Source of the DNA: Muricea muricata
Taxonomy: Eukaryota > Cnidaria > Anthozoa > Malacalcyonacea > Plexauridae
Reading direction: 5' to 3'
NCBI GenBank assembly: GCA_963855995.1
Contig: OY979725.1
Span: 13,062,383 to 13,126,382, forward strand
Length of the DNA: 64,000 bases
Positions 22,661 to 35,109 of this stretch are shown one piece after another. The notes under the pieces were generated by a model that did not search any database, was not told where the DNA came from, and was given only the letters and a program-made list of their open reading frames with translations. Positions within the stretch are counted from its first letter, which is position 1. Every line of letters begins with the position of its first letter. The position numbers and the translations under genes were made by a program.

Positions 22661-25544
22661 AAAAATAGTGTAAGTTATATAAAAACTGTGATATTTAATA
22701 ACTTATAAACTGTAATATCTAATAATTTATAAACTGATTTTCGATAGCAGGCGAAATTACTATTTCTGTTAACTTAAAGATTTTTTATTAAAATTTCACG
22801 ATAATTTCCCCGTTAATTTTCATGTAAAGTATTTTTAAGATCAGTTGAGCGGTTATCAGTTAAAGGTTCTAAACAGAACGTTGCCATTTAGGTTGCGTTA
22901 GGGGGGGAGGTATCTGACAAAAAAGGCTTCGTGTCCATATATACATATAATCCACTAAGATCTATAAATATTCAAACTTCAGGTAAATATCCTATGTTTT
23001 GGTGAACCGAAGATGACAAAAATTGACGTTCAGCAACCAAAAATGTCGTAAATAGTTTTAATTTCACAGACCTAACTCTGATATGTTAATTATTCAAGGT
23101 ATATAGAATTCTTCCAAGTATTCGCAGGCCTTAATTATTCAGATTTAGATCGGTGCACAGACTTCAAGTTCCTAAACTGTAACATTACTTTTTAAATCAA
23201 AATGAAAACTTTAAATCTTAATCCATTCCTGGCAAAATTCCTGGCAGTAGCCCTGCCCATAAAGTAGTGGAAAGGGGTCGGTACTTGAACGTCCGTTGAC
23301 TAAAATTTTCCACTCCCACCCCCCCCCCCCTTTTCGATGTTACGCCTCTTTCCTGTATTAGTTAGAAGGCATGGAATTTCCCCCTTAGCTATACGATGTT
23401 TTAGCGAGAAACACGAGATTTCAATCATATTTATCGTATTCAAATTTTAGAAAAAGACTTTCTTATCAACTTACATTTGTAAACCTTGCTGGTAGACCTC
23501 GGCTGTTCGCTCAATGTTGCATTCTTTAGTATCCCAGCACCCTTTGCGTCCTTTTAAAAAACAAAATATATTTCTATTAGATATGAGTGAAAATCTCAAC
23601 TCTACACTGTGGTAACCACAGCAGCAATAACAATTAACAAGATACAGCTAATTCAATTGAGGTTGACATTGACAATAGTCAAATGTGCAATATGATCGAT
23701 CGAGTGCCAAAAGAATGATGATTTTTTACATGCGAAATTATAAAAGATATCATTATATAGATACTATATTTATAATCCAGCAAGGCTGCTGATGTGTTGA
23801 TCTTATTTAAAACTATATTATTACCATCATTTTTTATGCTCATGCATATTGCACATTTGCCATCTGACTATTGTTGATGTCAACCTTATTTGAATTAGCT
23901 GTATTTTTGAGGTGGGGGAAGCTGCCATAACAACATATTGAAACTATAATTTGATTTAGTAGTGCACCCCGTTAATATGCAGAATTTTCATTAAATTCAT
24001 TCTAAGCAAGACGTTACAATTTAGGTTGTGGTAAGGAAGGGGGGGGGGTTACCCGAGAAAATGAGCCATATTTAACAAGTAGACAATATTTTACCATTGT
24101 TTTAGATACACGGTATGACGTCATAATGTGGTAAGAACAAAAAATGGCCCACGAACCGCCTAGGCGAGGAGGAGGTTTTGAAGAAAAAGGAAACAGAAAG
24201 GATGAATAAAAGTAAGTTAAATTTTGTAAAGAATAATGAAGAAACTATTGGTACAACACTTGATACATGATGATAATCATCATTATAAACTCTCTATTAA
24301 TCCCCATAAGGTGGGTGTGGTCTTACTTGAGAGAAGGGATTTAAAAAGAGCAGGATTTATTTCAGAAAAAATTGATCATGAAAAGAACGTGTAGAGGGCT
24401 CAATTAATTTTTTCAAGTGAATTTCTTAATTGCTCAAGGGGGGGGGGGGTATAATAGAGAATTTATAATAGAGTAAGGATGTTGTAATATTTGGTGCTTA
24501 CCAGTAAATCCTCTTGAAAGTCCTTTTCGGCTGTGGCTTCTGGCATCACAGTTGTCACGTGGTAGCCAGTCCGCTATACCTCTGGAAAATCTATAATGTA
24601 AAGGTCAATATCTAAGATATGTAAAATGCAAAAATTTAAAAAAAGACGTCAAATGCTTTAACTTCTCAAACAAAATCTATCAGTTGTAGAGCTAAATGAC
24701 GCAGACTTTGACGACAATTATTTTACCTTAAATGGTTGTTTTAATCGTGTAACCGGTGTTCCATTTTTCAACGGTTCTCTTACGGTCCTGCTAGAATGAG
24801 AACAACAAAAAGCTCAGTACATATAGCTCAGTACATTTACCTGAATCTTATTAAATTTTAAAAAAAATTAGGTTTCACCCTGGTAATCAGACCGAATGAT
24901 TGTGAAACAAAATAATATTTAAGGAGTAAAACGTGCATAGAATAGTTAGAAAATACGTACATGTCGAATAAGAATCCAATGTTATTGATGTCCAACTACA
25001 AAAGAGCGATTTTCCTTGCATCTCTAGATTGGAGAAGGAGAAGACGCCATTTTGATTTTGAATTTTCCCGACCACACCGTATTTTGCTTCGCAATTTTTT
25101 TACAATTTCTTCATCGTTTTAGCTTGAATTTGCTCCAGATGGCTCCTCTGTATCTTCCTCGCCATTTCTATGGAATAATATCTCTCAAAGTCATAGTTTT
25201 ACTTGGAGTTTGAAGACTTTCAAAATGTTCGTCAGGAGACATAAAAGTCGAAGCTTCTTCTTCGGGTTCCATAAGCAAATGACGTCAGATGACCTTTGTC
25301 CGCCAGCAAATACCCGTATGTATAACATTCAATGATCTTTTTAGGAAGCTGAAAGTCAGTTTTTAATGCGCAAACGAAGTGTTTTTGCCATTATTTCTTA
25401 CGCAGGTCTTTCTTCTACTTCTTTACTCCCAGTTTACATGAGTAATTTGCGAAAAAAAACGCATTTAAGGGACTTTTTTTGCATTTTTTTTTATTTGGAT
25501 GCTAATGAGCAAGGGAAGACCCGTTCAAGCTTTTATTAGCAAAC
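22661..25544. other. Intergenic with a foldback at about 23630-23905
   Basis: AACAAGATACAGCTAATTCA and nearby AGGTTGACAT...CAATAGTCA return inverted near 23850-23905, giving a ~275-bp foldback. The stretch also has G runs (about 24040 and 24430). There is no supported coding frame. Confidence 0.5.
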
Positions 25545-25745
25545 GTCTTTCCCTCCGTGGCCGAGAGGTAAAGGTAACTGTCTTGACTTCGATTTTGGGT
25601 GGATCTAGAACCGGTCCAGTTCAACTGAGTTTGGTAAGAATTTAACTCTGATCGGTTCCCGATCCACCCAAAACTGAAGTCAAAGCTGGGCGTGGAGTGC
25701 ATGAAAACACTAGGCAGTACCGCGAGGCCAAGGAGGCAAACGTTA
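25545..25745. repeat. Foldback with tRNA-like A-box arms
   Basis: CCTCCGTGGCCGAGAGGTAA at the left pairs with the inverted CCGCGAGGCCAAGGAGG at the right, and GATTTTGGGTGGATC pairs with GATCCACCCAAAACTG inside. TGGCCGAGAGGTAA resembles a tRNA A-box, but no full tRNA can be folded, so this is a palindromic element rather than a tRNA gene. Confidence 0.5.
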
Positions 25746-27287
25746 TTGCCTGGCGTTTTTAACTAATATTTAAGCAAATTTCATTAACTTGAATGTCGGG
25801 GACAGGCCTGTAGGGTTGGTGCTTTGAAGACTTCTCCCCGTTATTTCCCTTCCTACAAGAAGACAAATGATTGTCTTCTTCGAGAAATAGCAAAGAGAAG
25901 ACTTCAAGGCACTACTAAACCACCACACTGTGAAGGCACAGTGTAATGGTTTAGCTGGCTAAACCAATACACTGTGCTAATGATATATGGTGGACTTCTT
26001 CCCAAAGATTACGGTGCAAAAAGCATTGGATGCGCAAAGATGCGCAAACCTTTAAAGCCTTTAAAACAAGTGTTTTCTTTCAGGAAAGAGTAAAAGACAA
26101 CGGTGCCTACTAAATCAAAGCCGTCAAGTCATGTTTTAAGTTGTTCAGCAATGTTTAACCGTCTTTTATGGCAAGGTCTTGGCAAGAAGGTATGAAGCAT
26201 AGATGCTCAAACACTTTAAAGCATTTAAAGCAAGTGTTTTCTTTTAGGAAAGAATCAAGGACGACAACGCTTATTAAATTAAAGTCATGTAGTCATGTTT
26301 TTAGTTGTTCAGCTATGTTTAACGATCTTTTATGGCAATATTAGGTCTTCGCACAAAGGAAAGTCGAAGTATAATTATTATTATTGACTTTCCTTCGGCC
26401 GTTTATTTTTTGATCGAGCTTATATTTGCCATTGCGTTCAGTGTCCTTGATATAGGAGTCATGTATTTATGGCCTTGGGTTTAATTCCCAAACACTGAAT
26501 GGCAGCCCTTAGCTCTTTCAAAGCGTCTTCGGTAGAAAAAATATATTATGGTTACAGGTGTGACAAATTAAGCATGGTGAAAATATGGCTTCGAGTTTTA
26601 TTCCAACTGAATGGCAGTCATTAGCTTTATCAAGTAACGAGATGACTTTGCAAGAAGATGGTACTGTTTTATTACTTTGCCTAATTACTATATCACAACG
26701 CAAGCAAACACATGGTATATTCTATAAGTTTTAACACGAAACGCTGCCGGTTCAGTTTCTATTATTTTTAAAGCACATTATTGATGGGTTTTCGTAGTTG
26801 CTTTTAAACATTGCTGAAACTGGTAACGTTGTATCTCGAAATTGTAAAACAACGGCGGCAATGCAGTTTTCTTGTGCCATAACCTGGTTATGACCTGTAA
26901 AAGACGTGGTTTTACATAAACTACGAACGCCAATATTCATTGTTGATGGAAAGCCAGTATTTTTCTGAGTAGTAACAGGTTGATTTTACTGCAACGATAT
27001 CCATGTAGTTCACTCTGCAGTTTTCTTGTGACTAACCCACAAAATGCACTATGTACAAACTGTACCTTCCTATCGGTAGAGAATATAAGTGTCGATGGTA
27101 GGATAAACAGTTTTCTATCAAGGATAAAGCTTGGCGGTCGTAGCTTATATAAATAATAAAACCACCCATTTTACAGGTTACAGAACAAGAAAACTGCATT
27201 GCCGCCGTTGTTTTACAATTCCGAGCTACAACATTAACAGTGTCAGTAATGTTTAAAAGCAACCATGAAATATTTGTCGTCGAGTAT

Positions 27288-28340
27288 GCCACTGTGTTTA
27301 AGAAACTCCACAACGTCGGTTTCTCTCATGATGCAATCTTTTGGGTATTGAATTACCTAACTGGGAGAAAACAGTATGTTCAAATTAATGAGAAACAATC
27401 GCAGGTAGTTGACGTACAGTTTGGAGTGCCGCAGGGATCTATTTTAGGGCCTGTACTGTTTAATTTGCGTATGTAAGCGATTTAGAACCAAATCTGGAAT
27501 GCTCATGTTATCAGTATGCCGATGATACGACCTTGTATCGACATAGTGCCCCTTCAAAGATACATGAATGCGCCAAGAAACTTCAGGATGCAATGACTGT
27601 GCTTGAAAACTGGGCAGCAGAATCAATTAATGAGATAAAAACCAAACAAATGTTAATAACAACCTCGAAAATGTCCAGAGTACACGGACTTGACACTGTC
27701 GTTCCTGATATCAGAGTCAAGGCACGAGCAATAGAGAAAGTTGAAGAATTCAAACTCTTAGGCACATGGTTTAGTGATAACCTCAAATGGGGATGTCACA
27801 TAAAACACGTGACTTCATCTTGTTACGCAGTTCTCTCCACCTTAAAGAAATTAAGAAATCTTACGCCATCTCATATCAAAAAACAGTTGGCAGAATCTCT
27901 GATACTTTCAAAAATATACCATAATATAGTTGTCTATCACCAACTACCTGCGTTCCAAGAAACTACAACGCGTCCAAAACGCAGCTGCAAGCTTTGTAAC
28001 CAATAAATACTGTCGCATAGGAGATGTGTTATCACTGGGATGGCTGCCAATGCATAAAAAAACCAAACTTGAACTTATGCGTTTCGCACACAAATCCATA
28101 TGGGATCATTCCTGGCCTCAATACCTGAGATTAGAACTGCGCACTAACAATCGATTACTACGATCAAGTAATGCTCCACTGTTAATGGTACCACTGGAAA
28201 CAGGAACATTCCAGGATTGTTGCGCGAAGATTTTTAATGAACTACCTACACAATTGAGAAATGAAATGTCCATGATCACAGATCTTTTCTGAACACACTC
28301 AAATCTCTCTTATTGAATAAGGCTCGTGATCGAATCGAAC
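27288..28340 (+). pseudogene. LINE reverse transcriptase remnant (CR1/jockey type)
   Basis: The motif GVPQGSILGPVLF at about 27423 and the catalytic YADDTTLY at about 27517 identify a non-LTR reverse transcriptase. A 2-base shift between them breaks the frame near 27470, and another shift near 27960 moves the 3' part to a third frame. That part contains LQRVQNAAASFV, typical of CR1/L2-like elements, and the end (about 28290-28346) is shifted again. The endonuclease and the fingers region are missing, so it is 5'-truncated and dead. Confidence 0.85.
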
Positions 28341-28399
28341 ATTTATGACATTTTAACTATCTGTGCTTTTTTTTACTATTTTTTTTAAATATTATATAC

Positions 28400-28501
<102 letters not shown>

Positions 28502-28568
28502 ATTATTATGATCCTTGTTTAGAAATTAAGGATGAAGAGCTACGATGTAGATATGCCTTAATAAATTC

Positions 28569-28929
<361 letters not shown>

Positions 28930-29067
28930 TGTATTATCGAAATGATAGAAACTCAATCGGCAACGTTGCTTATAGGATACATCATGTGTTTGGTTACGAT
29001 GTGACATAATGACTAACTACTACTAATAACTGCCATTCAGTGATTAGGCCATATTTTACGTACTGCT

Positions 29068-29160
29068 TAATATACGAGCAGGAGTGCTTTATCGGATTTA
29101 AAACGCGAGGCGAAGCCGAGCGGTTTATATCCGATAAAGCACGAATTGCGAGTATTTTAA
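29068..29160. repeat. Short foldback with CGAGGCGAAGCCGAG core
   Basis: GTGCTTTATCGGATTTAAA pairs with TATATCCGATAAAGCAC across the core CGAGGCGAAGCCGAG. It lies within the composite element. Confidence 0.65.
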
Positions 29161-29885
29161 ATAGCTTCAAAAACGATCCATTTTATACCCATCTTGTCAG
29201 TTTGTTTGCGAAAGAATTTTCAATATAAATGTTGTATATAAGCCGAGAAATTTGAGGCAAAAGTTTTGTGAAAATACACATGTGCTTTTATCACATTTAA
29301 AGACACTGCCACGGTTGTGATTTCCTTTGTATTTTGCTCATAAATTATTAATGAGTTTTTGAAATTATGTTTAATTTGTCACACCTGTAACCATAATATT
29401 TTTCCAATCGGACACGCTTTACACTCACAACTTGTATGTAGGGACCAGGCAAAGTAATAACTGTGTTGCAATGTTATCTCATCTCTTGAAAGAGCTAAGG
29501 ACTGCCATTCAGTGTTTGGGAATTAAACCCAAGGCCATAAATACATGACTCCTATATCAAGGGCACTGAACACAATGGCATTGAAGCTCAATAAAAAAAA
29601 ACGACCAACAGAAGGCAATAATGATATTATACAAACTTCGACTTTCCTTCTTGCAAAGACCTCGCCATAAAAGATGTTAAACATAGCTGAGCAACAACAT
29701 GACTACATGGCTTTGATTTAGTAAATGTTGTCGTCTTTGACTCTTTCCTGAAAGAGAATACTTGCTTTAAAGGCTTTATTTAAAGTGTTTGCGCATCTTT
29801 ACCCATCCATGCTTGTACCGTAAGCTTTGGGAAGAAGTCAGCCGTATCATTGGCAGACAGTGGTGGTTTAGCGGTGCCTTGATTA

Positions 29886-31642
29886 TGAAAACTAACACTA
29901 CTATTCAGTAGATTTTGTATGTTCTAACATTTCAGACTCGGACTGGCCCCAATTAAGGGGCCTTGCCATTCTAGCACTGAGAGGAGCCCTGAAATTTTTT
30001 GTTGTCCTGAATGTTTTAGGTGAAGATTTTATGGTATTCTGGAGAGAACATGAAGAATTATTTAACCGCTTCCCTGAAGAGTTCAAAAAATCCAAATCAT
30101 TCCCATCCGGTCCCTTTTATTTTTGTTTCGTACTACCTGATAGTCTGGAAATTAAACAACAATTGTCAAGGGCCCATTTGATGTCCCAGTAGGGGCCCAC
30201 GTGCCATGGCACAGTGGCACATAGGCCAGTCCGAGCCTGTAACATTTCGCTAAATTCAGCCTGATTGTCCACAAAAACTACATACTCTTCTACAACTACT
30301 GATCGAAAATAAAGCATATTATCTTGGAATAAAGCCAGAATTGCTTGAAAATTTTTTGCCTCGCGGTGAAAAAAATTTTGAACTTCGTATTTTCCGACCA
30401 CCGACAAACAAATTCGACACACGTGCGCCAAAAGTCCATGATACCCGAGCTATACCGAGCAGCTGAAGACAAAAAACTCACGTGGAAGAGTGGGAACAGG
30501 CGGTCTGGTGGTAAAACGAACGGTTTTGTCTTTTATCAAGATAGTGCAGTTGTTCTTACTTGAATTCTTATTTGCCCGGAGTGCAATTAACTGGCCGGGG
30601 CAGTTGAAGTGGCATGCGTAATGCGACACAAGTAGCAGCACAAACCCTATTCGAGTCAGTGACCGTACTCTCTATATTACAGCGTTCTCACTGCTGTTTC
30701 ATACTAAGCGGTAGTCAGGGTCATTAAAGGGGGATAGAAGGGAACAAAAGGAGAAACAAAGAACTTTTGATATGCTATTGACAGTCTTTATATTAGGGAA
30801 GGCAATTTTCTTGGTGTCAAGGCATCAAATATATGTCTTCTAGTGCTGGAATAGAATTAAAATTTTAAATTATATTGGCACGTATATGCTTTAATGAACG
30901 ATCATATAGCACTGGTAGACAGTTTAAATTATCAATAAGTATTAGTAATAGTAATAAGCACTTTATAATGTCAACAACTGAAGCATGTCCTTAAAAATTA
31001 TGAATTCCCGCGAGAGATTGCCATTTAAAATGACATAAAATACACCAAACAAAATGTAAAGAGAAAGCGATACGTTTCTGGCAAAAGTATACGTCGTAAC
31101 AACCAGCTAGGTCAATATTTAGTGTAATTTATGCAGAATAATTCGAGGTTCGTCTTGAGTGATCAAGCATAATTCCAAAGGCAAAGCGAATACCAATCGG
31201 CAATTATGTGGGGATCCATCTTTATTGGAGATCCTCCAGTCACAGCTCAACAGGCCGCATTTGGTGGCAAATTTAACACTGAAAAATAAACTAAAACGTA
31301 ATGGAGAAAGCGAGTATCTTCAAAATCCCTGTGTAAAACGACCTAATTCCAGCAAAATGGAGAAAAAATCAGCGACGCATAACATCACAGCATAATTTTT
31401 ACATTTGCATAAATACCAAGGGCAAGGCAAAGAGCACTCAACGGTAACGAAGATAACGTCTTTGATATCAGCCTTGGTATTATGATGGACGCCTGAAAGT
31501 TTTATCCAGAAAATTTTTCAATCAATTGACTTGTGAGGTTGAGAAATTTGATACCGTGTATGAGGCAAGAAAGGAATTCGAATATTGTATTTCAGTGTAC
31601 ATTCACCGCTAGATAGAATAGATAATTTTTTTGTGCTTGACT
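29886..31642. other. Intergenic upstream of the PTTG1IP-like gene
   Basis: There is no supported coding frame and no clear repeat. The last few hundred bases should contain the promoter of the 31643 gene, but I see no diagnostic motif. Confidence 0.4.
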
Positions 31643-33922
31643 ATGAGTCTTAACGGCTTGCTGCCGTCAAGGCATTGTGGATTTGTTCTACCGTGTCTTT
31701 TCTTATGGATCTGTGTTGGTTGTTGTTACGCCATACCAAGTTCGCTGCATCAAAATGCAACCACGTCTCCGACCTCAACCAACTCCGTTGGTAAGTATGC
31801 AAACATCGCTTGCGAGTCTGTAGTTAATGAATCGCTTGTTTTGGCAGTTTATTTCGTTGTATTATAGCACGCTGAGGGAGGATTTTTAAAGTTTATATAT
31901 ATTTGTTCGCGCTCGATTTCTCGACTCATATTTGAAGTTGTCAGGGTAAATATGAAACCGCCAGTTGACTCAAATCTCGGCAAGCGAAGCGAAATTTTCT
32001 CTTTCAATTTAGTGTGATCTCGGTATAGTGGCAGCTCAACCTTATACTTTATTTATGAGACGCTTATTGCGTGGCGCATGTTAGTCTTTGTCTTTGACAA
32101 TTATTTGGTGAATATGTGACGGTACATTGTCTTGTTTTCTGAACAGCATCAAGCGATTACACGGCATATCATAGTTATATCGAGATCTAAGCAATGACAT
32201 TGTGACATGTGGTCTGATATCTGAGGCGTAGAAACATACTTAACCAGATTCAGTCATTACAAATACCATACCTTGTATAATTGCATTCTACAAATTATAT
32301 TAAATACTGTATACATGTTTTGTGATAATACATTCCTTTTAAAATCGCCACTATCGATCATGTTTAGGGTAGTCTCGTTTCGCATAAATATAAAGACCGC
32401 GTACTGTGAGGTAACGTCGTGCTGTCGACAGTCATGTGAAATTTCGAAGCTCTTCATGGCTGAGCAGCGACAACATAAAGCCTTTTAGAGCATCGAAGAT
32501 TCCATGATTTAAAAGCTTGTAGTAATCGCGCGGTGTTTAGTAAACTTTAACATGGAACTGATGCAAGACTTTAGCAGCAAATAATGAACTTCGAGTCAAA
32601 AATATGAAAATAGCCAACTAATGAAACTAAAGTTAAAATTAAGATTTCATAACCCAGACGAAATTGGTTAAGAGACACAATGAGCTAACAACACGATACT
32701 ATATAAGGGAAAAAATCCTCCTTTCATGCATTGTTTATTTAAGTGGGTATTTCCAATCAATTACCATTATAATATTGATCATTGCACAAATATTGCATTG
32801 TTTATATGTTCGAGTGCTATCTAGTGAACACGCTGGCGTACAAACTTAAGGATCTTCCTCAAAATCCTCTACTAATTGTTTTACTTGTCTACAGGAACCA
32901 CAGCTATCAGAAACACTGAATGTACTCTTAATCCGTTAGGAAATAAAATACTTAAAATTTTAGTAATTAGTTATTTAACAAGAATTACTCTGAATCTCTC
33001 GTACCCAGGTCTTCTGTGTGTGCCGACTCCTGCTCCAGGCATTGGGGGTTTAATCTTGATCAGTGAACTCTATAAATACTGCACGATACCTGCATGCCCA
33101 TATTTGGGTGAAGCCAAGATGGCGGAAATTGGCGTTCAACAACTAAGTATTGTAAACAGTTTAATATCATTTGCCTGGGGGATGTATCGAAAACCAGGTT
33201 ATAAGATGAAACCATAAAATTACATTTTAAATCAAAGCGAAAACATTAACTATGGTGTCAACCGCGCCAACAAAAACAATAAAATAGGAATACTAGAACG
33301 TTAATTTGCCTTCAAAGCTGGTGCTGGATGATCTAATTTATATATGTTAATTTTAGAGTTCACTAATCTAAGCAAGAGCGACTCTCCGTTTAAATTAGCT
33401 ACCAAAAACAAGGAGCTAAGCATTCCTAGGAAATTTTCACCGAGTTTTGAACATGAATGATAATTTTACCTTTTTCTAGTTGTTCCTTCGACATCAAATA
33501 CCACCAAAGCAGTCCCAGTGCTGCTAGAGTGCAGTAGATATGGTTCGTCTTGTTTGAACTGCTCGCAAATAGTAGAATGTGCCTGGTGCTTTTCCGATGA
33601 CACTTGTCGTCCTATAGAGCAACGCGATATAGTGAACAAATGTGATGAAGATGACTGGTATTACGGTGATTGTGATAAACCCGAGAAAGAAGCTGTCTTG
33701 GTTTACGTCCTCATTGGCTGTGCTCTGTTTCTTCTTTTGATTGTGATCTTGTTAGTTTTGTACATTTTCTTCTGCAAGATGCCAAAGAACAAGGACTATG
33801 AGCCGGTCAGCACCAGAGAGAAAAAGAAACGTCGACGTACGCCGCTCATGTCGAAAAAAGTCAAACCATCGCCATCTCGTACAGACGAACTTAAAAAGAA
33901 ATACCGGCTAGATGGCGAGTGA
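31643..33922 (+). CDS. PTTG1IP-like single-pass membrane protein (two exons)
   Basis: Exon 1 is 31643-31790 (donor GTAAGT) and exon 2 is 33480-33922 (acceptor TTTTTCTAG), joined in phase to give 196 residues. A signal peptide (hydrophobic about residues 13-30) is followed by a Thr/Ser-rich linker with N-glycosylation sites. A Cys-rich PSI-type module comes next (C-x-x-C and CAWCF), then one membrane segment of about 26 residues, and a basic cytoplasmic tail ending DELKKKYRL. The PSI module, single membrane pass, basic tail and DE-x-KKKY-x-L motif match vertebrate PTTG1IP (pituitary tumour-transforming 1 interacting protein), whose YxxL-like tail motif acts in sorting. Function in this organism is inferred. 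The 1.7-kb intron holds nothing I recognise. Confidence 0.8.
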
Positions 33923-35109
33923 TTGACACGTTCTCGACTTTTACGCTGAATGAACTACATGATATTTTATATGTTGTGTGAGGTTTTATTAAATCCTATC
34001 TTCCAGGGGCCGGTTGTATAAAACTCACTTTATATTGCGTTTTAATCTCTGCTTTGTAGTCAAATAGTGATTAATACGTAGTTATACAACCGGGCCAGGT
34101 TTAAACAAGATAACTTTATCCCTACTCGATCGACAGCGGAAAACAAAACTCACAAAGATGAGTTGTGACAATTCTGTTCAAGCAAATATATGCAGAAAAA
34201 CAAAGAATTTTTCCTATCAGTAACAAACAAAAAAACATCACCAACGAATGAGAAGTAGTAAGCTTGACACTTTTGTATATCGGCATGTTCAGCACTCGCT
34301 TCGTCCATTCATTTAGTATACCGTTGGATATTTTGCCTAAACCCTGGAGTAACAGAGTTGAAAATATAACAATTGCAAACAATATAAAGTCGGACATTTT
34401 AAGATATCTTTAAAATAAGCCTCTACGTGTTCCATGAATTGCACACAATTTTATATCACTAAGCTGTCTGCACTTGATCGGGTTGTTTTAACATTGAGGT
34501 GTACGTTTTATTGTCGTTGATGTATTTGTAAATGTTATACTTTGCTCTAACATCTCAAATGTCAAGTACGATTAAAATATATATTGATAGACATTGTGAT
34601 ATAATAATTAACAAAGTTTGATTGAATCAGTTGTGTAGTCAATGATGTTGAACACTGATATGGTCTACGCCCTGAATGACGCTATTCACAATTTTTTATC
34701 TGCCGTAGAATGGCATAAAAAGCAAAGACACCAGGAATAATGAACCCACTAGAGATAAAAAGCGACTTTAACTCCAAAATGCTGAACTTTAATATGGTTT
34801 TACCAGTTACTGAAGATGCTTAGAAAGCTTGAAGAAACCACTATTTGGTTAGTGTAAACCCTGGGTTAATTAAGCCAACTGTTTTAATTTATGTATTTCA
34901 ATAAACTTAATATTTCTTAAAACTTAAGAAAAGAAAACTTTGGTCGATCCAAGCAAAATTTGCAAAAAAATACCTTTAAGTTAACAAATAAGCTCTTGGA
35001 AATTACCCCAGGGTCAAGTTAAACCTGCTTCTAAACAACCCCCAGGTAGGACCGAACAAGATCGTGAATGTTACTTAAAGTATGAGCTAATACTTAACTA
35101 CATCGCCGG
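33923..35109. other. Intergenic between two convergent genes, with a small MITE
   Basis: A ~92-bp element at 34006-34097 has inverted ends GGGGCCGGTTGTATAA and TTATACAACCGGGCC. The rest is AT-rich. An ATTAAA near 33988 could be the polyadenylation signal of the PTTG1IP-like gene. Confidence 0.5.
34122..34397 (-). CDS. Doubtful 91-residue hydrophobic ORF
   Basis: The ATG at 34397 has an AAAATGT context. The product would have two hydrophobic stretches (about residues 3-17 and 51-71). I recognise no family and there is no supporting neighbour, so this may well be chance. Confidence 0.15.
   Translation of the reverse strand: MSDFILFAIVIFSTLLLQGLGKISNGILNEWTKRVLNMPIYKSVKLTTSHSLVMFFCLLLIGKILCFSAYICLNRIVTTHLCEFCFPLSIE

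Noticed and set aside
25548-25625. Possible tRNA (Leu/Ser type) gene
   Set aside because: There is an A-box-like stretch but no B-box at the right distance and no acceptor-stem pairing; the region is better explained as a foldback.
27533-28292. Reverse transcriptase pieces as functional genes
   Set aside because: There are at least two frame breaks, and the 5' two thirds of the element are missing.
32876-33217. 113-codon plus-strand frame between the PTTG1IP exons
   Set aside because: It has no recognisable domain and begins without a credible start; splicing from 31790 to 33480 already gives a complete protein.
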